A stretch of DNA of 64,000 bases. Origin: Candidatus Solirubrobacter pratensis (GTDB taxonomy: Bacteria; Actinomycetota; Thermoleophilia; Solirubrobacterales; Solirubrobacteraceae). The stretch is taken from the NCBI RefSeq assembly GCF_000425945.1, contig NZ_KE384482.1, forward strand, positions 114,207 to 178,206, given 5' to 3'. Under the pieces are notes generated by a model. It saw only the letters and a program-made list of their open reading frames with translations. It made no database searches and was not told where the DNA came from. Position numbers and translations under genes: made by a program. Numbering within the stretch: position 1 is the first letter of the stretch; the number at the start of each line of letters is the position of its first letter. Positions 23,997 through 32,943 of the stretch are shown here, one piece after another.

Positions 23997-25598
23997 ATGA
24001 GCAGAACCGCCGAGACCGCCCCGCGCGCCGCCGCCGAGCCTTCGAGCTCGCCGGCGCGCGCGGGGCTGATCCTCGCGTCGCTGATCGCGGTCGCGGCGGT
24101 GGCGAACCTCGGCCTCGCGGTCGCCAACGTCGCGTTGCCGGCGATCGGCAAGCACTTCGACGCGTCGCAGACGTCGCTGAACCTGATCGCGGTCGGCTAC
24201 TCGCTCGGGCTCGCGGCCTCGGTGCTCTATCTGGGAGCGGTCGGCGACCGCTACGGCCGCAAGCTCCTGCTCGTTCTCGGCATGGCGCTGTCCGTGCCGG
24301 CGGCCTGCCTCGCGGCCTGGGCGCCGTCCCAGGGCGTCCTGATCGCCGCCCGGATCATCGGCGGCCTGGCCGCCGGCATGGCCTACCCGACGACGCTCGC
24401 GCTGATCACGGCGCTGTGGTCGGGGCCTGCTCGGACGCGCTCGATCGCGCTGTGGGCGGCCACGGGCGGCGCGATCAGCTCCCTGGGCCCGCTCTGCGCG
24501 GGGATCCTGCTCGAGCACCACTGGTGGGGGTCGGTGTTCCTGATCACGCTGCCGCTCGCGGTCGTGGCGCTCGTGATGGCAGTGCTGCTGGTGCCGAGTC
24601 ACGTCAACGAGTCGACCGATCCCGTCGACAACCTCGGCGGCATCCTCTCGGTCGTGCTCGTCGCGGCGCTGCTCCTCGGGATCAACTTCGCGCCGGTTCC
24701 CGGCGAGACCGCGCTCGTGCTCGGGCTGTTCGCGATCGCCGCCGCCGCGCTGGTCGCGTTCTTCCTGCGCCAGCGACGGGCTCCGAATCCGCTGTATGAC
24801 CTGAACTCCGCCTCCCGGCCCACGTTCTGGGTGGCGGCCTGCGCCGGACTGATCGTCTTCGGCTCACTCATGGGAGCCATGTTCATCGGTCAGCAGTTCC
24901 TCCAGAACGTGCTGGACTACTCGACCGTCGACGCCGGGCTCGCGATCCTGCCCGCGGCCGCCTGCATGGTCCTGGTGGCGCCGCGCTCCGCGAAGCTCGT
25001 CGAGCGCAACGGCGCGCGGCAGACGCTGCTGTCCGGCTACGTGTTCGTGCTGCTGGGCTTCCTCACGATGCTGCTGCTGTGGAAGGAGGGGATCGCGTAC
25101 TGGAAGGTCGCGCTCGGCTACGCCTTCATCGGCATCGGCGTCGGCCTCGCCGGCACGCCGGCGTCGCACTCGCTCACCGGCTCGGTGCCGGTCAAGCGCG
25201 TCGGCATGGCGTCCGGCACCGCGGACCTCCAGCGCGACCTCGGCGGCGCGATCATGCAGTCGATCTTCGGTGCGCTGCTCACCGCGGGCTACGCAGCCGC
25301 CGGCGGCGCGGCGATCGCAGCCTCGGGCAAGAGCGTCAACGACACCGTCCAGACCGAGCTCACGAAGTCGTTCTCGAGCGCGGCGGACACCGCCCAGCGC
25401 TATCCCGAGTCGACGCAGGACGCGATCATCGCGGGCGCCAAGACGGCGTTCCTGCAGGGCGACCAGTGGGCCTACCTGGCCGGGATCGTCGCCGTGCTGC
25501 TCGGCGCCGCGCTCGTGTTCTTCAAGTTCCCGAAGGCCGAGGCGGAGAAGCGGCTGCTCGCCTCCTACCACGCCGAGGACACCGGCTCCGGGGAGTGA
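23997..25598 (+). CDS. MFS drug-resistance transporter, DHA2 (14-TM) type
   Basis: 533 residues with about 14 hydrophobic segments. Motif A is present in the first loop (GAVGDRYGRKLLLVLG), and R-I-I-G-G-L-A-A-G-M-A matches motif B. The C-terminal region has an extended soluble loop before the last helix (about 440-500), as in EmrB/QacA-like exporters. It is a proton-driven efflux pump of unknown substrate in the inner membrane. ATG 23997 follows AAAGGG. It is monocistronic. Confidence 0.87.
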   Translation: MSRTAETAPRAAAEPSSSPARAGLILASLIAVAAVANLGLAVANVALPAIGKHFDASQTSLNLIAVGYSLGLAASVLYLGAVGDRYGRKLLLVLGMALSVPAACLAAWAPSQGVLIAARIIGGLAAGMAYPTTLALITALWSGPARTRSIALWAATGGAISSLGPLCAGILLEHHWWGSVFLITLPLAVVALVMAVLLVPSHVNESTDPVDNLGGILSVVLVAALLLGINFAPVPGETALVLGLFAIAAAALVAFFLRQRRAPNPLYDLNSASRPTFWVAACAGLIVFGSLMGAMFIGQQFLQNVLDYSTVDAGLAILPAAACMVLVAPRSAKLVERNGARQTLLSGYVFVLLGFLTMLLLWKEGIAYWKVALGYAFIGIGVGLAGTPASHSLTGSVPVKRVGMASGTADLQRDLGGAIMQSIFGALLTAGYAAAGGAAIAASGKSVNDTVQTELTKSFSSAADTAQRYPESTQDAIIAGAKTAFLQGDQWAYLAGIVAVLLGAALVFFKFPKAEAEKRLLASYHAEDTGSGE

Positions 25599-25640
25599 CT
25601 CCGGCTGCGGGCGCACCGGCGATGACGCCCCTGGCCGCGC

Positions 25641-26262
25641 TCAGTATCCGGTTCCCGTCTTCACGCGCGTGCGGTCGAGCTCGTGCAGGCCGCCCTTGCG
25701 GTCGAGCGTCTTACACGCCTGCGCGATGTCGGACGCCAGCGTCGAGGCGAGGCCGTGGCCGAGCGTCAGCTTCACGAGCGCGCGCATGATGGTCACGTGA
25801 TCGGCGTTGGGCGGCAGCGTGTAGGCGGGCACCATCCAGCCGCGCTCGGCGGCCAGCTGTCACGCGATGTCGAACTCGTCGTAGTCGCGCTCCTCCGCGA
25901 GCTGGAACGCCACGAGCGGCAGCTGCTCCGCGCCCGGGTCGCCACGCGGAGTCCGGGTACAGGAACGGCCACACGAACCCGCCGCTGGCGGCGTCGACGT
26001 GCAGCGGGACGTCGAGGCCCTTCTCATCGCGCATGCGGACGAGCAGGTCGTTGATCCCGCGGATGTCGTCGGCGTGGCCGGTGAAGGTCGTGCCGAGGAC
26101 GGCCGCGACGCCGATCGTGTTCTGGTCGACGAACGGCTCCACGTCCTCCGGGCCGATCGTGTACTTGTCGGGTTTCAGCGGGATGATCCGCGGCTCCACG
26201 TCGAAGTAGCGGCAGAACTTCTCCCACACGACGTGCACGTCGCCGCCGAACACCAGGTTCGG
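25641..26262 (-). pseudogene. gadB: Glutamate decarboxylase, multiply broken
   Basis: The minus strand reads VVWEKFCRYFDVEPRIIPL, DQNTIGVAAVLGTTFTGHAD and HVDAASGGFVWPFLYPDSAW, then DPGAEQLPLVAFQL in another frame, and finally RGWMVPAYTLPPNADHVTIM to the C-terminus. All are classical GadB segments. About 140 residues are deleted after PDSAW, removing the pyridoxal-phosphate lysine (the HKFG motif). A nonsense TGA interrupts the C-terminal part, and the N-terminal half is missing. At its upstream edge it is fused out of frame to the K+ channel gene. Confidence 0.85.
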
Positions 26263-26723
26263 GAATCGAGCGCGTCCTTCGCCGGCGGCGCGCCGGCGGC
26301 ACGCACCTCGGCCCGCAGCTCTGCCAGCTCGCTCCGCATCTGCCTGACCTCGGCAAGAACGGCCTCGTCCGGGCGGGCGCCGCGCCGCCGCGCCGCCGCT
26401 TGAACGAACGCGTTCGTCACGGCGGCGGTCGTCACGGCCAGGAAGCTCAGTCCGACCAGCATCACGACCGCCGCGGCCACGCGCCCGGCCACGGAGCCGG
26501 GCACGACGTCGCCGTAACCCACGGTCGTGATCGTCTGCAACGACCACCAGAACCCGGCGGTCAGGCTCGAGATGTTCGCCCGGTCGGTGAGCCGCACGAG
26601 CACACCCCCGGCGATCGTCACGGCCACCGTCACGATCGCGATCCCGCGCCACGCCCGCTCGAACGGGTTTGCGGCGAGTTGCTCGATCCACCGGTCGATT
26701 CGCTTCCGCAGGCGCGGCAGCAT
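26175..26723 (-). CDS. Two-TM potassium channel with a C-terminus altered by a deletion junction
   Basis: 182 residues. A basic N-terminus, TM1 (about 28-46), pore helix and the selectivity filter TTVGYGDVVPG, TM2 (about 80-105) and a cytoplasmic coiled-coil (RQMRSELAELRAEVRAAGA) make a complete 2-TM K+ channel. The last ~30 residues (from about SRTWCS onward) are out-of-frame translation of the glutamate-decarboxylase remnant, so the native stop has been lost in the deletion. The channel core should still fold. No RCK domain is present. Confidence 0.75.
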   Translation of the reverse strand: MLPRLRKRIDRWIEQLAANPFERAWRGIAIVTVAVTIAGGVLVRLTDRANISSLTAGFWWSLQTITTVGYGDVVPGSVAGRVAAAVVMLVGLSFLAVTTAAVTNAFVQAAARRRGARPDEAVLAEVRQMRSELAELRAEVRAAGAPPAKDALDSRTWCSAATCTSCGRSSAATSTWSRGSSR

Positions 26724-26916
26724 GTGCTCACGCAGACAGGTCGCGGCCGAGCGCGGGGCTCAGTCGGGGCTCTGTGAATGAAGCGGGTGGACCTGGACGA
26801 CCGTCGGCATCACGATCACGATGGCCGTCCGCTCCGGCGGGCGCCTCATCCAAAGCGGGTGATCAAGCCGGGCGAACCCGCCGCGGGTACGCAGCGAGGC
26901 GCTGACTCGTCCCCGG
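26724..26916. other. Short spacer between peptide gene and channel
   Basis: Contains a 29-codon minus-strand frame (26760-26849) without ribosome-binding site or family match. Nothing firm. Confidence 0.25.
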
Positions 26917-27051
26917 CTACCAGGCCGAGCCGGCCGAGACGCGCATCGACTGCGCGGGAAGCTCACGCACGACCGGGACGACGAAGGCGTGCGAGGCGGG
27001 GCGGCGAACGGTGGTGGCGAGGACGGGCAGGTGGACCAGCGAGGAGTTCAT
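26917..27051 (-). CDS. Short peptide gene, VPVVRELP family (44 aa)
   Basis: ATG at 27051, TAG at 26917. The N-terminus reads MNSSLVHLPVLATTVRRP, followed by SHAFVVPVVRELP and the end SAGSAW. Homologous to the peptide at 16217-16345: both begin Met-Asn, share VPVVRELP, end in Gly-Ser-x-(x)-Trp and stop with TAG, and CCG follows the stop in both. The ribosome-binding site is a modest GGTAGGTG. A GACAC/GTGTC dyad at 27052-27067 overlaps that site and could control translation. It lies between a decayed glyoxalase-like gene and the K+ channel. Function unknown. Confidence 0.55.
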   Translation of the reverse strand: MNSSLVHLPVLATTVRRPASHAFVVPVVRELPAQSMRVSAGSAW

Positions 27052-27261
27052 GACACCTACCAGTGTCCTCCCGCAGCGCCCGCGTTCCAGGGCGGCTGGC
27101 AGGCCTCTACGCGGCGCTCACCCCGCCTGTTGACTTCGGGATCTCGAACCCCGAACGGGGGCTGCCCGAACCCGCCCGGGAGGCTCCCTGCGTCCCGCAC
27201 CGAGGTCGCCCGTCGAGGACCTCGAGGACGCCCTTCGTCAGCTCGCGAGTCGGCGGCCTCA

Positions 27262-27420
27262 TCCCGACGGGCATCTCGGCGAACCGGATCGACACGCCGG
27301 CGTCCAGGGTCACCGTCGTGAAGGGTCCCCAGTCCTCGGGCTCGGGCAGGCCGAAGATCGAGGCAAGGAAGGTTGCGACTCGAGCCGGTCGCGCGCGGGC
27401 AGGATGCTGTGGGGTTGAAC
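27262..27420 (-). pseudogene. Glyoxalase/VOC-domain protein fragment, frameshifted
   Basis: The minus strand reads HSILPARDRLES in one frame and then FLASIFGLPEPEDWGPFTT followed by VTLDAGVSIRFAEMP in another. This is the N-terminal half of a VOC-superfamily protein (first beta-alpha-beta unit with a metal-ligand His in the first strand). One frameshift separates the two pieces and the second half of the domain is replaced by unrelated sequence. The start of this relic abuts the DUF2332 gene on the other strand. Confidence 0.6.
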
Positions 27421-28503
27421 GTGACAGCCACGCCTCCCCTGATAGCAGCGGCCAAACTCGCTCAGGTGTACCGACACTTCGGTGAGGTCGACGCCGCCGA
27501 AAGATCGCCGCTGTACGAGCGCGTCGCCGTCGCCCTGAGTGAGTCCGGCGAGGCGCTGCGCGCGATCGAGGCGGCGCCGGCGCGCAAGCGGCACCCCACG
27601 GTGATCCTCGCCGCCCTGCACGACCTCGCCCTCGCCGGACGCGCCCCGGCGCTTGCCGCGGCCTATGCCGCTGCGGACGGCGACGCTGCCGCCGGCGCAG
27701 CGATCGACACGCTGCTGCGAATGACCGACTCGGTCGTGGCCATCGCCGTGCGCCGGCAGACCAAGACCAACGAGACCGGACACTGCGCCGTGCTCTATCC
27801 GGCCATCGCCGAGGCGGCGCGACGGGTAGGCGCGAATGCGGTCGGGCTGATCGACGTGGGCTGTTCGGCTGGGCTCAATCTCAATGTCGATCGCGTTGGC
27901 ATCACGTACAGCAACGGACAATCGCTGGGCGACCCGTCATCTCCCGTGCAACTGTCGTGTTCGATCGTGGGAGACCGGCCCATCCCGACGCGGGCGATGC
28001 CCGAGCTCGTCGCCCGGGTCGGCGTCGACCTCGATCCGGTCGACGTGACCGACGCGGATGACGCCCGCTGGTTGCGCGCCTGCCTGTGGCCGGATCAGCC
28101 GGAGCGGGTCGCGAGGCTCGAAGCGGAGATGGCCTTGACAGCCACGGCCCCTGCGCTGCTGCTGCAAGGTGACGCCGTCGAGGTGCTGCCCGGCGCCTTT
28201 GCCCGTGTGCCCGCGGACGCCCTGCCTGTCGTCACCACGACGTGGGCGCTCTCGCACTTCCCGCTCGCGAGCCGCCTGCGCTTCCTGCAGCGCCTCGACG
28301 AAGCGGCGGCCGGCCGGACGGTGGCGTGGGTGTCAGCGGAGGGCGTCGGAGTCGCGCCGGCGATACCGACACTTGGCGATCGCCGCGCCTCTGGCCACAG
28401 CATCATCGGCCTGGCGGTGTTCGACCGGTCGGCTCGGCGCGCCGACGCCATTGGCCGCTGCTGGTCGCACGGCCGCTGGCTGGCATGGCTGGCAGACTCC
28501 TAG
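27421..28503 (+). CDS. DUF2332 family protein
   Basis: 360 residues. Recognisable family segments: RHFGEVDAAERSPLYERVAV near the N-terminus, TNETGHCAVLYPAI, then LIDVGCSAGLNLNVDR (a glycine-rich, methyltransferase-like motif) and VTTTWALSHFP in the C-terminal half. The fold is predicted as SAM-methyltransferase-like, but no activity is established. GTG 27421 is chosen at the first conserved residue; in-frame starts at 27373 and 27415 are possible. It stands alone. Confidence 0.85.
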   Translation: MTATPPLIAAAKLAQVYRHFGEVDAAERSPLYERVAVALSESGEALRAIEAAPARKRHPTVILAALHDLALAGRAPALAAAYAAADGDAAAGAAIDTLLRMTDSVVAIAVRRQTKTNETGHCAVLYPAIAEAARRVGANAVGLIDVGCSAGLNLNVDRVGITYSNGQSLGDPSSPVQLSCSIVGDRPIPTRAMPELVARVGVDLDPVDVTDADDARWLRACLWPDQPERVARLEAEMALTATAPALLLQGDAVEVLPGAFARVPADALPVVTTTWALSHFPLASRLRFLQRLDEAAAGRTVAWVSAEGVGVAPAIPTLGDRRASGHSIIGLAVFDRSARRADAIGRCWSHGRWLAWLADS

Positions 28504-28665
28504 CGTCCTGTCAGGTTGATCGCTGCCGGAACCCCACCCGACCGCGTTGGCGGAGCGCCTGCGCCGTCGCGATCGCCGCGCCGGTGCCGGCGCTGCCGAG
28601 CGCACAATGTCCGCAGCCGTGCCCGCCCGCGCGGATGATGGCGAGACACCCGCTGTGATGCACTG

Positions 28666-31600
28666 ATGGTTGTGCGTTCGCTGCCGTCGACGTCCGCCGG
28701 TTCCGATGCGCCCGAGATCCTCGAGCGATTCCATCCGGCGGTACGGGCGTGGTTCACGCGGCGGTTTCCCGATGGACCGACCGAGGCCCAGGCCGGCGGC
28801 TGGCCGGCGATCGTCGCCGGCCGGCACACGCTGGTCTGCGCGCCGACCGGCTCGGGCAAGACGCTCGCGGCCTTTCTCACCGCCATCGACGCTCTGTATC
28901 ACGCCCACGATGCCGGCGAACGCATCAGGGGCGTCACTCGGGTCGTGTATCTGAGTCCGCTGAAGGCGCTGGCCGTCGACGTCCACACCAACCTCGAAGA
29001 GCCGCTCGCCGAGATCGCCGAGATGGCCCGGGAGATCGGCCACGAACCCGCACCGATCAGCGTCGGCGTGCGAACCGGTGATTCCACGTCATCGGAGCGC
29101 CAGATGATGATCCGGCGACCTCCGAACCTCCTCGTCACCACGCCGGAGTCCCTGTACCTGTACCTGACCGCCGAGCGGTCCCGCGCCACCCTCGCCACCG
29201 TGGAGAGCGTCATCGTCGACGAGATCCACGCCCTGGCCCGGGACAAGCGGGGCTCGCACCTCGCCCTCTCGCTCGAGCGGCTCCAGGCCGTCACCGAGCG
29301 TCCGCCCGTCCGTATCGGCCTCTCGGCGACGGTCAAGCCGGTGGAGACGGCGGCACGGCTGTTGGTGGGCGCGAGCGAGCCACTCCCCACCGTCGTCGAC
29401 AGCGGAGACCGGCGGCGCCTCGACTTGTCGTTGGATCTGCCCGACGGGGAGCTCGAGGCGGCGGTCTCGGGCGATCAGTTCAACGAGATCCTCGACCTCA
29501 TCGCCGCGCACGTCGCCAACCATCGAACCACCTTGGTGTTCGTCAACACCAGAAAGCTGTCGGAGCGGGTGGCCCATGAGCTGGGCGAGCGGCTGGGCGC
29601 CGACCAGGTGGCCGCCCACCACGGATCGCTGTCGCGGGAGCGTCGCCAGCGGGTCGAGCAGCGCCTGCGGGCCGGCGACCTGCGGGCCCTGGTGGCCACC
29701 GCCTCGCTGGAGCTCGGCATCGACGTCGGGCCCGTCGAGCTCGTGTGCCAGATCGGTTCGCCCCATGGCATCGCCACCTTCGTGCAGCGGGTGGGCCGCG
29801 CCAACCACCAGCGCAGCGGTGTTCCGCGGGGGATCATGTACCCGAGCACCAGGGACGATCTCGTCGAATGCGCCGCGCTGCTGGCCGCGGTCAGGCGGGG
29901 GCGCCTCGATTCCCTCCATCCGCCCGAGCAGCCGCTCGACATCCTCGCCCAGCAGATCGTGGCAGAGGCGGCGGCCAGGGGCGAGGACGGCGTGGCCGAG
30001 GACGAGCTGTTCGAGCTGGTCACGCGGGCCGCGCCATACGCGGGGCTCGCGCGCGAGGAGTTCGATGAGATCGTCGAGCTGGTCTCGGCCGGCATCGAGA
30101 CCGGGCGCGGTCGGCGCATGGCGTACCTGCATCGCGACAGGGTCAACAGGCGGCTCCGCAGCCGCCGCGGCGCCCGGCTGGCGACCCTCACGTCGGGCGG
30201 CGCGATTCCCGAAACCGGCGATTACCGCGTGCTGATGGAACCGGGCGACGTGCTCGTCGGCACCGTGAACGAGGACTTCGCGATCGAGTCCTACCAGGGC
30301 GACGTGTTTCTCCTCGGCAGCCACCCGTGGCAGGTCGTGCAGGTCACCAACGGCGTCATGCGGGTGCGCGACGCCGCCGGCAAGCACCCCACCATCCCGT
30401 TCTGGTTGGGCGAGGCCCCCGGGCGCACCGACGAGCTGTCCGAGGAGGTCTCGCGGCTGCGGAGCGCAGTGGCAGGACGGCTCGACGCCGGCGGGCGGGA
30501 GGCGGCTATCGCCGTCGTACAGGACGCGTCGGGTGCCGACGTCGTCGCCGCCGCTCTGATCGTCGACTATCTGCGGACCGGCCGGACCGAGCTGGGCGGG
30601 GTGCTGCCGACCCACGACGACATCGTGTTCGAGCGGTGCTTCGACCAGACCGGTGGGATGCAACTCATCGTCCACGCCCCGCTGGGCGCCAGGATCAACC
30701 GGGCGCTCGGCCTCGGGCTGCGCAAGAAGTTCTGCCTGACGTTCGATGTCGAGCTCCAGGCGGCCGCCAGCAACGACGCCGTACTGCTGTCGCTCGGTCC
30801 CCAGCATTCGTTCCCGCTCGAGGACGTGCCCGTCTTCCTTCGCTCGCACAACGTGCAGGACGCCGTCTCCCAGGCCGTGCTGCGCAGCCCGATGTTCACC
30901 GCCCGCTGGCGCTGGAACCTCAACCGTTCGCTCGCCGTGCTGCGCCGCAAGGGCGGCCGGCTCAACCCGTTCAGCATCCAACGCATGGAGGCGGCCGACC
31001 TCATGGCCGCCGTCTTTCCGTCGCTCGCCGCCTGCCAGGACAACACCCCGGCCGGTCCCATCGAGATCCCGGATCACCCACTCGTGCGGGAGACCCTGGG
31101 CGACTGCCTCAACGAGGCGATGGACATCGACGGCCTGCAGGCGCTGGTGCGCCGGTTCGAGCAAGGGAGGATTCGCCTCCACTTCGTCGACACCGTCGAG
31201 CCCAGCGTGCTGGCCCACGAGATCCTCGGCGGCGCACCCTTCACCTACCTGGACGAGGACACCGAGATCGGCGAGCGCCGGTCGCGGGCGGTCCCGCTGC
31301 GCCGTGGACTGCCGGTGGAGCCCCGCGAGCTCGGCCGGCTCGACCCGGACGCCGTCGAGCGGGTGCGGGGTGAGGCGACCCCCGACGTGCGTGGGCCCGA
31401 CGAGCTCCACGACGTGCTGCTGTCCCTCATCGCCGCCCGGCCGCGGCGCGAGTGGTCCGAGCACTTCGAAGTCCTGGCGAACGCGGGCCGGTGCTTCGAG
31501 ATCCACAGGCCTGGGCGGCGCAGCGTCCTGTGGGCGGCCACCGAACGCCGGGGCCAGATCGAGGCCCTGTTCCCGGGCGCCAGGTCGGTACCCGATCACC

Positions 31601-32811
31601 GACTCCCGCCCGGGCCGGCCGACGAGCTCGACGCGCCCTTCGACGAGGCGGCTGTGACCCTCGTTCGCGGGCATCTCGACGTCTGTGGTCCCGTCACCGC
31701 CGATGAGCTCGCCGCCGCCACAAGCCTGTCGCGGTCCTCAGTGACCATCGCGCTCGAGGCCCTTCGGGCGCGCGGGTTCGCGGTCAGCGGACGGTTCGAG
31801 CCGGAGCGGGCCGAGCAATGGTGCGCCCGCCGACTGCTGGCCCGCATCCACGACTACACGCGGGAGCGCCGGCGGGCCGAGGCGCGTCCCGTCAGCCAAG
31901 AGGAGTGGCAGCGTTTCCTCCAGTCCTGGAGGCACGCCACCCCGGGCACCCGTCTTCAGGGCCGGACCGGTCTGGCCGAGGTCATCGAACAGCTCCAAGG
32001 ATCCGAGTGGCCGGCCGGGGAATGGGAGCGGCTCCTCGCCGCGCGGGTCGAGTCCTACCGTCCCGAGTGGCTCGACGACCTGTGCCTGTCAGGCGAGGTG
32101 GCCTGGGGCCGCGTGTCCGTCCTCGAGCCTGCCGGCGAGCCCGCGGCCGGCGACGCTCGCCACTCGAGCAAGACGCCGTCGCGGCGGACGCCCATCACCT
32201 TCATGCTCCGGCAGGATCTGCCATGGCTCCTGCAGGCCCACCGCGGGACCGTGGCGCCCGCCGAACCCACCAGCGGTCCCGGGCGAGAGGTGCTCGACGC
32301 CCTGCGCGGGCGCGGCGCCCTGTTTCATTCCGACCTCCAGGCCATCACCGATCTCCTCCCCACCGAGGTCGAGGAAGGCCTATGGGACGGCGTCGCCCGC
32401 GGCCTCGTCAGCGCCGACGGATTCAACGCCATCCGGTCGCTTCTGCACGCCCGTACCCGGTTCGCCCGCCGGCGACCGTACGCGCGTCCCGGCGCCCGTG
32501 GGCGACGTGGCACATGGCGGCAGGGTGTAGAGGGCCGCTGGACGCTCCTGCCCCCTGCCGAGCCGATCGACGATGTCGAGGAGCTGGCCGAGACCGTCGC
32601 CTGGCAACTGCTGCTGCGATGGGGCGTGGTGTTCCGCGACATCCACCTCAAAGAGCGGCTGGCCGTTCCATGGCGAGAGATCCTCTGGGCCCTGCGCCGC
32701 CTCGAAGCCCGCGGCCTGATCCGGGGCGGGCGGTTCGTCACCGGCGTGAACGGCGAGCAGTTCGCCGGCGAAACGGCTGCGCCCCTCCTGCGCCACCGCC
32801 GCGCCGGCTGA
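28666..32811 (+). CDS. lhr: Lhr-family large superfamily II ATP-dependent helicase
   Basis: 1381 residues. Walker A is APTGSGKT (59-66), the DEIH box lies at 185-188 and the SAT motif is in LSATVKP. RecA domain 2 has LVATASLELGIDVG and the QRVGRANH motif VI. A winged-helix domain and the Lhr-specific central domain follow (LMEPGDVLVGTVNEDFAIES, FWLGEAPGRTDEL). The C-terminal ~550 residues include a second winged-helix region as in full-length bacterial Lhr. The enzyme unwinds DNA/RNA-DNA hybrids and is linked to DNA repair, often with metallophosphatase or Nei partners that are absent here. ATG 28666; monocistronic. Confidence 0.93.
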   Translation: MVVRSLPSTSAGSDAPEILERFHPAVRAWFTRRFPDGPTEAQAGGWPAIVAGRHTLVCAPTGSGKTLAAFLTAIDALYHAHDAGERIRGVTRVVYLSPLKALAVDVHTNLEEPLAEIAEMAREIGHEPAPISVGVRTGDSTSSERQMMIRRPPNLLVTTPESLYLYLTAERSRATLATVESVIVDEIHALARDKRGSHLALSLERLQAVTERPPVRIGLSATVKPVETAARLLVGASEPLPTVVDSGDRRRLDLSLDLPDGELEAAVSGDQFNEILDLIAAHVANHRTTLVFVNTRKLSERVAHELGERLGADQVAAHHGSLSRERRQRVEQRLRAGDLRALVATASLELGIDVGPVELVCQIGSPHGIATFVQRVGRANHQRSGVPRGIMYPSTRDDLVECAALLAAVRRGRLDSLHPPEQPLDILAQQIVAEAAARGEDGVAEDELFELVTRAAPYAGLAREEFDEIVELVSAGIETGRGRRMAYLHRDRVNRRLRSRRGARLATLTSGGAIPETGDYRVLMEPGDVLVGTVNEDFAIESYQGDVFLLGSHPWQVVQVTNGVMRVRDAAGKHPTIPFWLGEAPGRTDELSEEVSRLRSAVAGRLDAGGREAAIAVVQDASGADVVAAALIVDYLRTGRTELGGVLPTHDDIVFERCFDQTGGMQLIVHAPLGARINRALGLGLRKKFCLTFDVELQAAASNDAVLLSLGPQHSFPLEDVPVFLRSHNVQDAVSQAVLRSPMFTARWRWNLNRSLAVLRRKGGRLNPFSIQRMEAADLMAAVFPSLAACQDNTPAGPIEIPDHPLVRETLGDCLNEAMDIDGLQALVRRFEQGRIRLHFVDTVEPSVLAHEILGGAPFTYLDEDTEIGERRSRAVPLRRGLPVEPRELGRLDPDAVERVRGEATPDVRGPDELHDVLLSLIAARPRREWSEHFEVLANAGRCFEIHRPGRRSVLWAATERRGQIEALFPGARSVPDHRLPPGPADELDAPFDEAAVTLVRGHLDVCGPVTADELAAATSLSRSSVTIALEALRARGFAVSGRFEPERAEQWCARRLLARIHDYTRERRRAEARPVSQEEWQRFLQSWRHATPGTRLQGRTGLAEVIEQLQGSEWPAGEWERLLAARVESYRPEWLDDLCLSGEVAWGRVSVLEPAGEPAAGDARHSSKTPSRRTPITFMLRQDLPWLLQAHRGTVAPAEPTSGPGREVLDALRGRGALFHSDLQAITDLLPTEVEEGLWDGVARGLVSADGFNAIRSLLHARTRFARRRPYARPGARGRRGTWRQGVEGRWTLLPPAEPIDDVEELAETVAWQLLLRWGVVFRDIHLKERLAVPWREILWALRRLEARGLIRGGRFVTGVNGEQFAGETAAPLLRHRRAG

Positions 32812-32943
32812 GCCCCCAATACAGGCGACTCCCCTCTCCCGCACGAACGTGGCGACGGACCGCCGGCCCACCCGGAGTTCCCCCTTATGTTGTTCTCACA
32901 CGCACATCAGGGGGCGTTCAGGGCCTGGTGGTTGGATCGCCAC

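Noticed and set aside
26760..26849. 29-codon minus-strand frame between the channel and the second VPVVRELP peptide gene
   Set aside because: No ribosome-binding site, no counterpart near the first peptide gene and no homologous sequence in the window.
29089..31674. An 861-codon minus-strand frame opposite lhr
   Set aside because: Antisense shadow of a well-defined helicase gene; no family motif and no ribosome-binding site.
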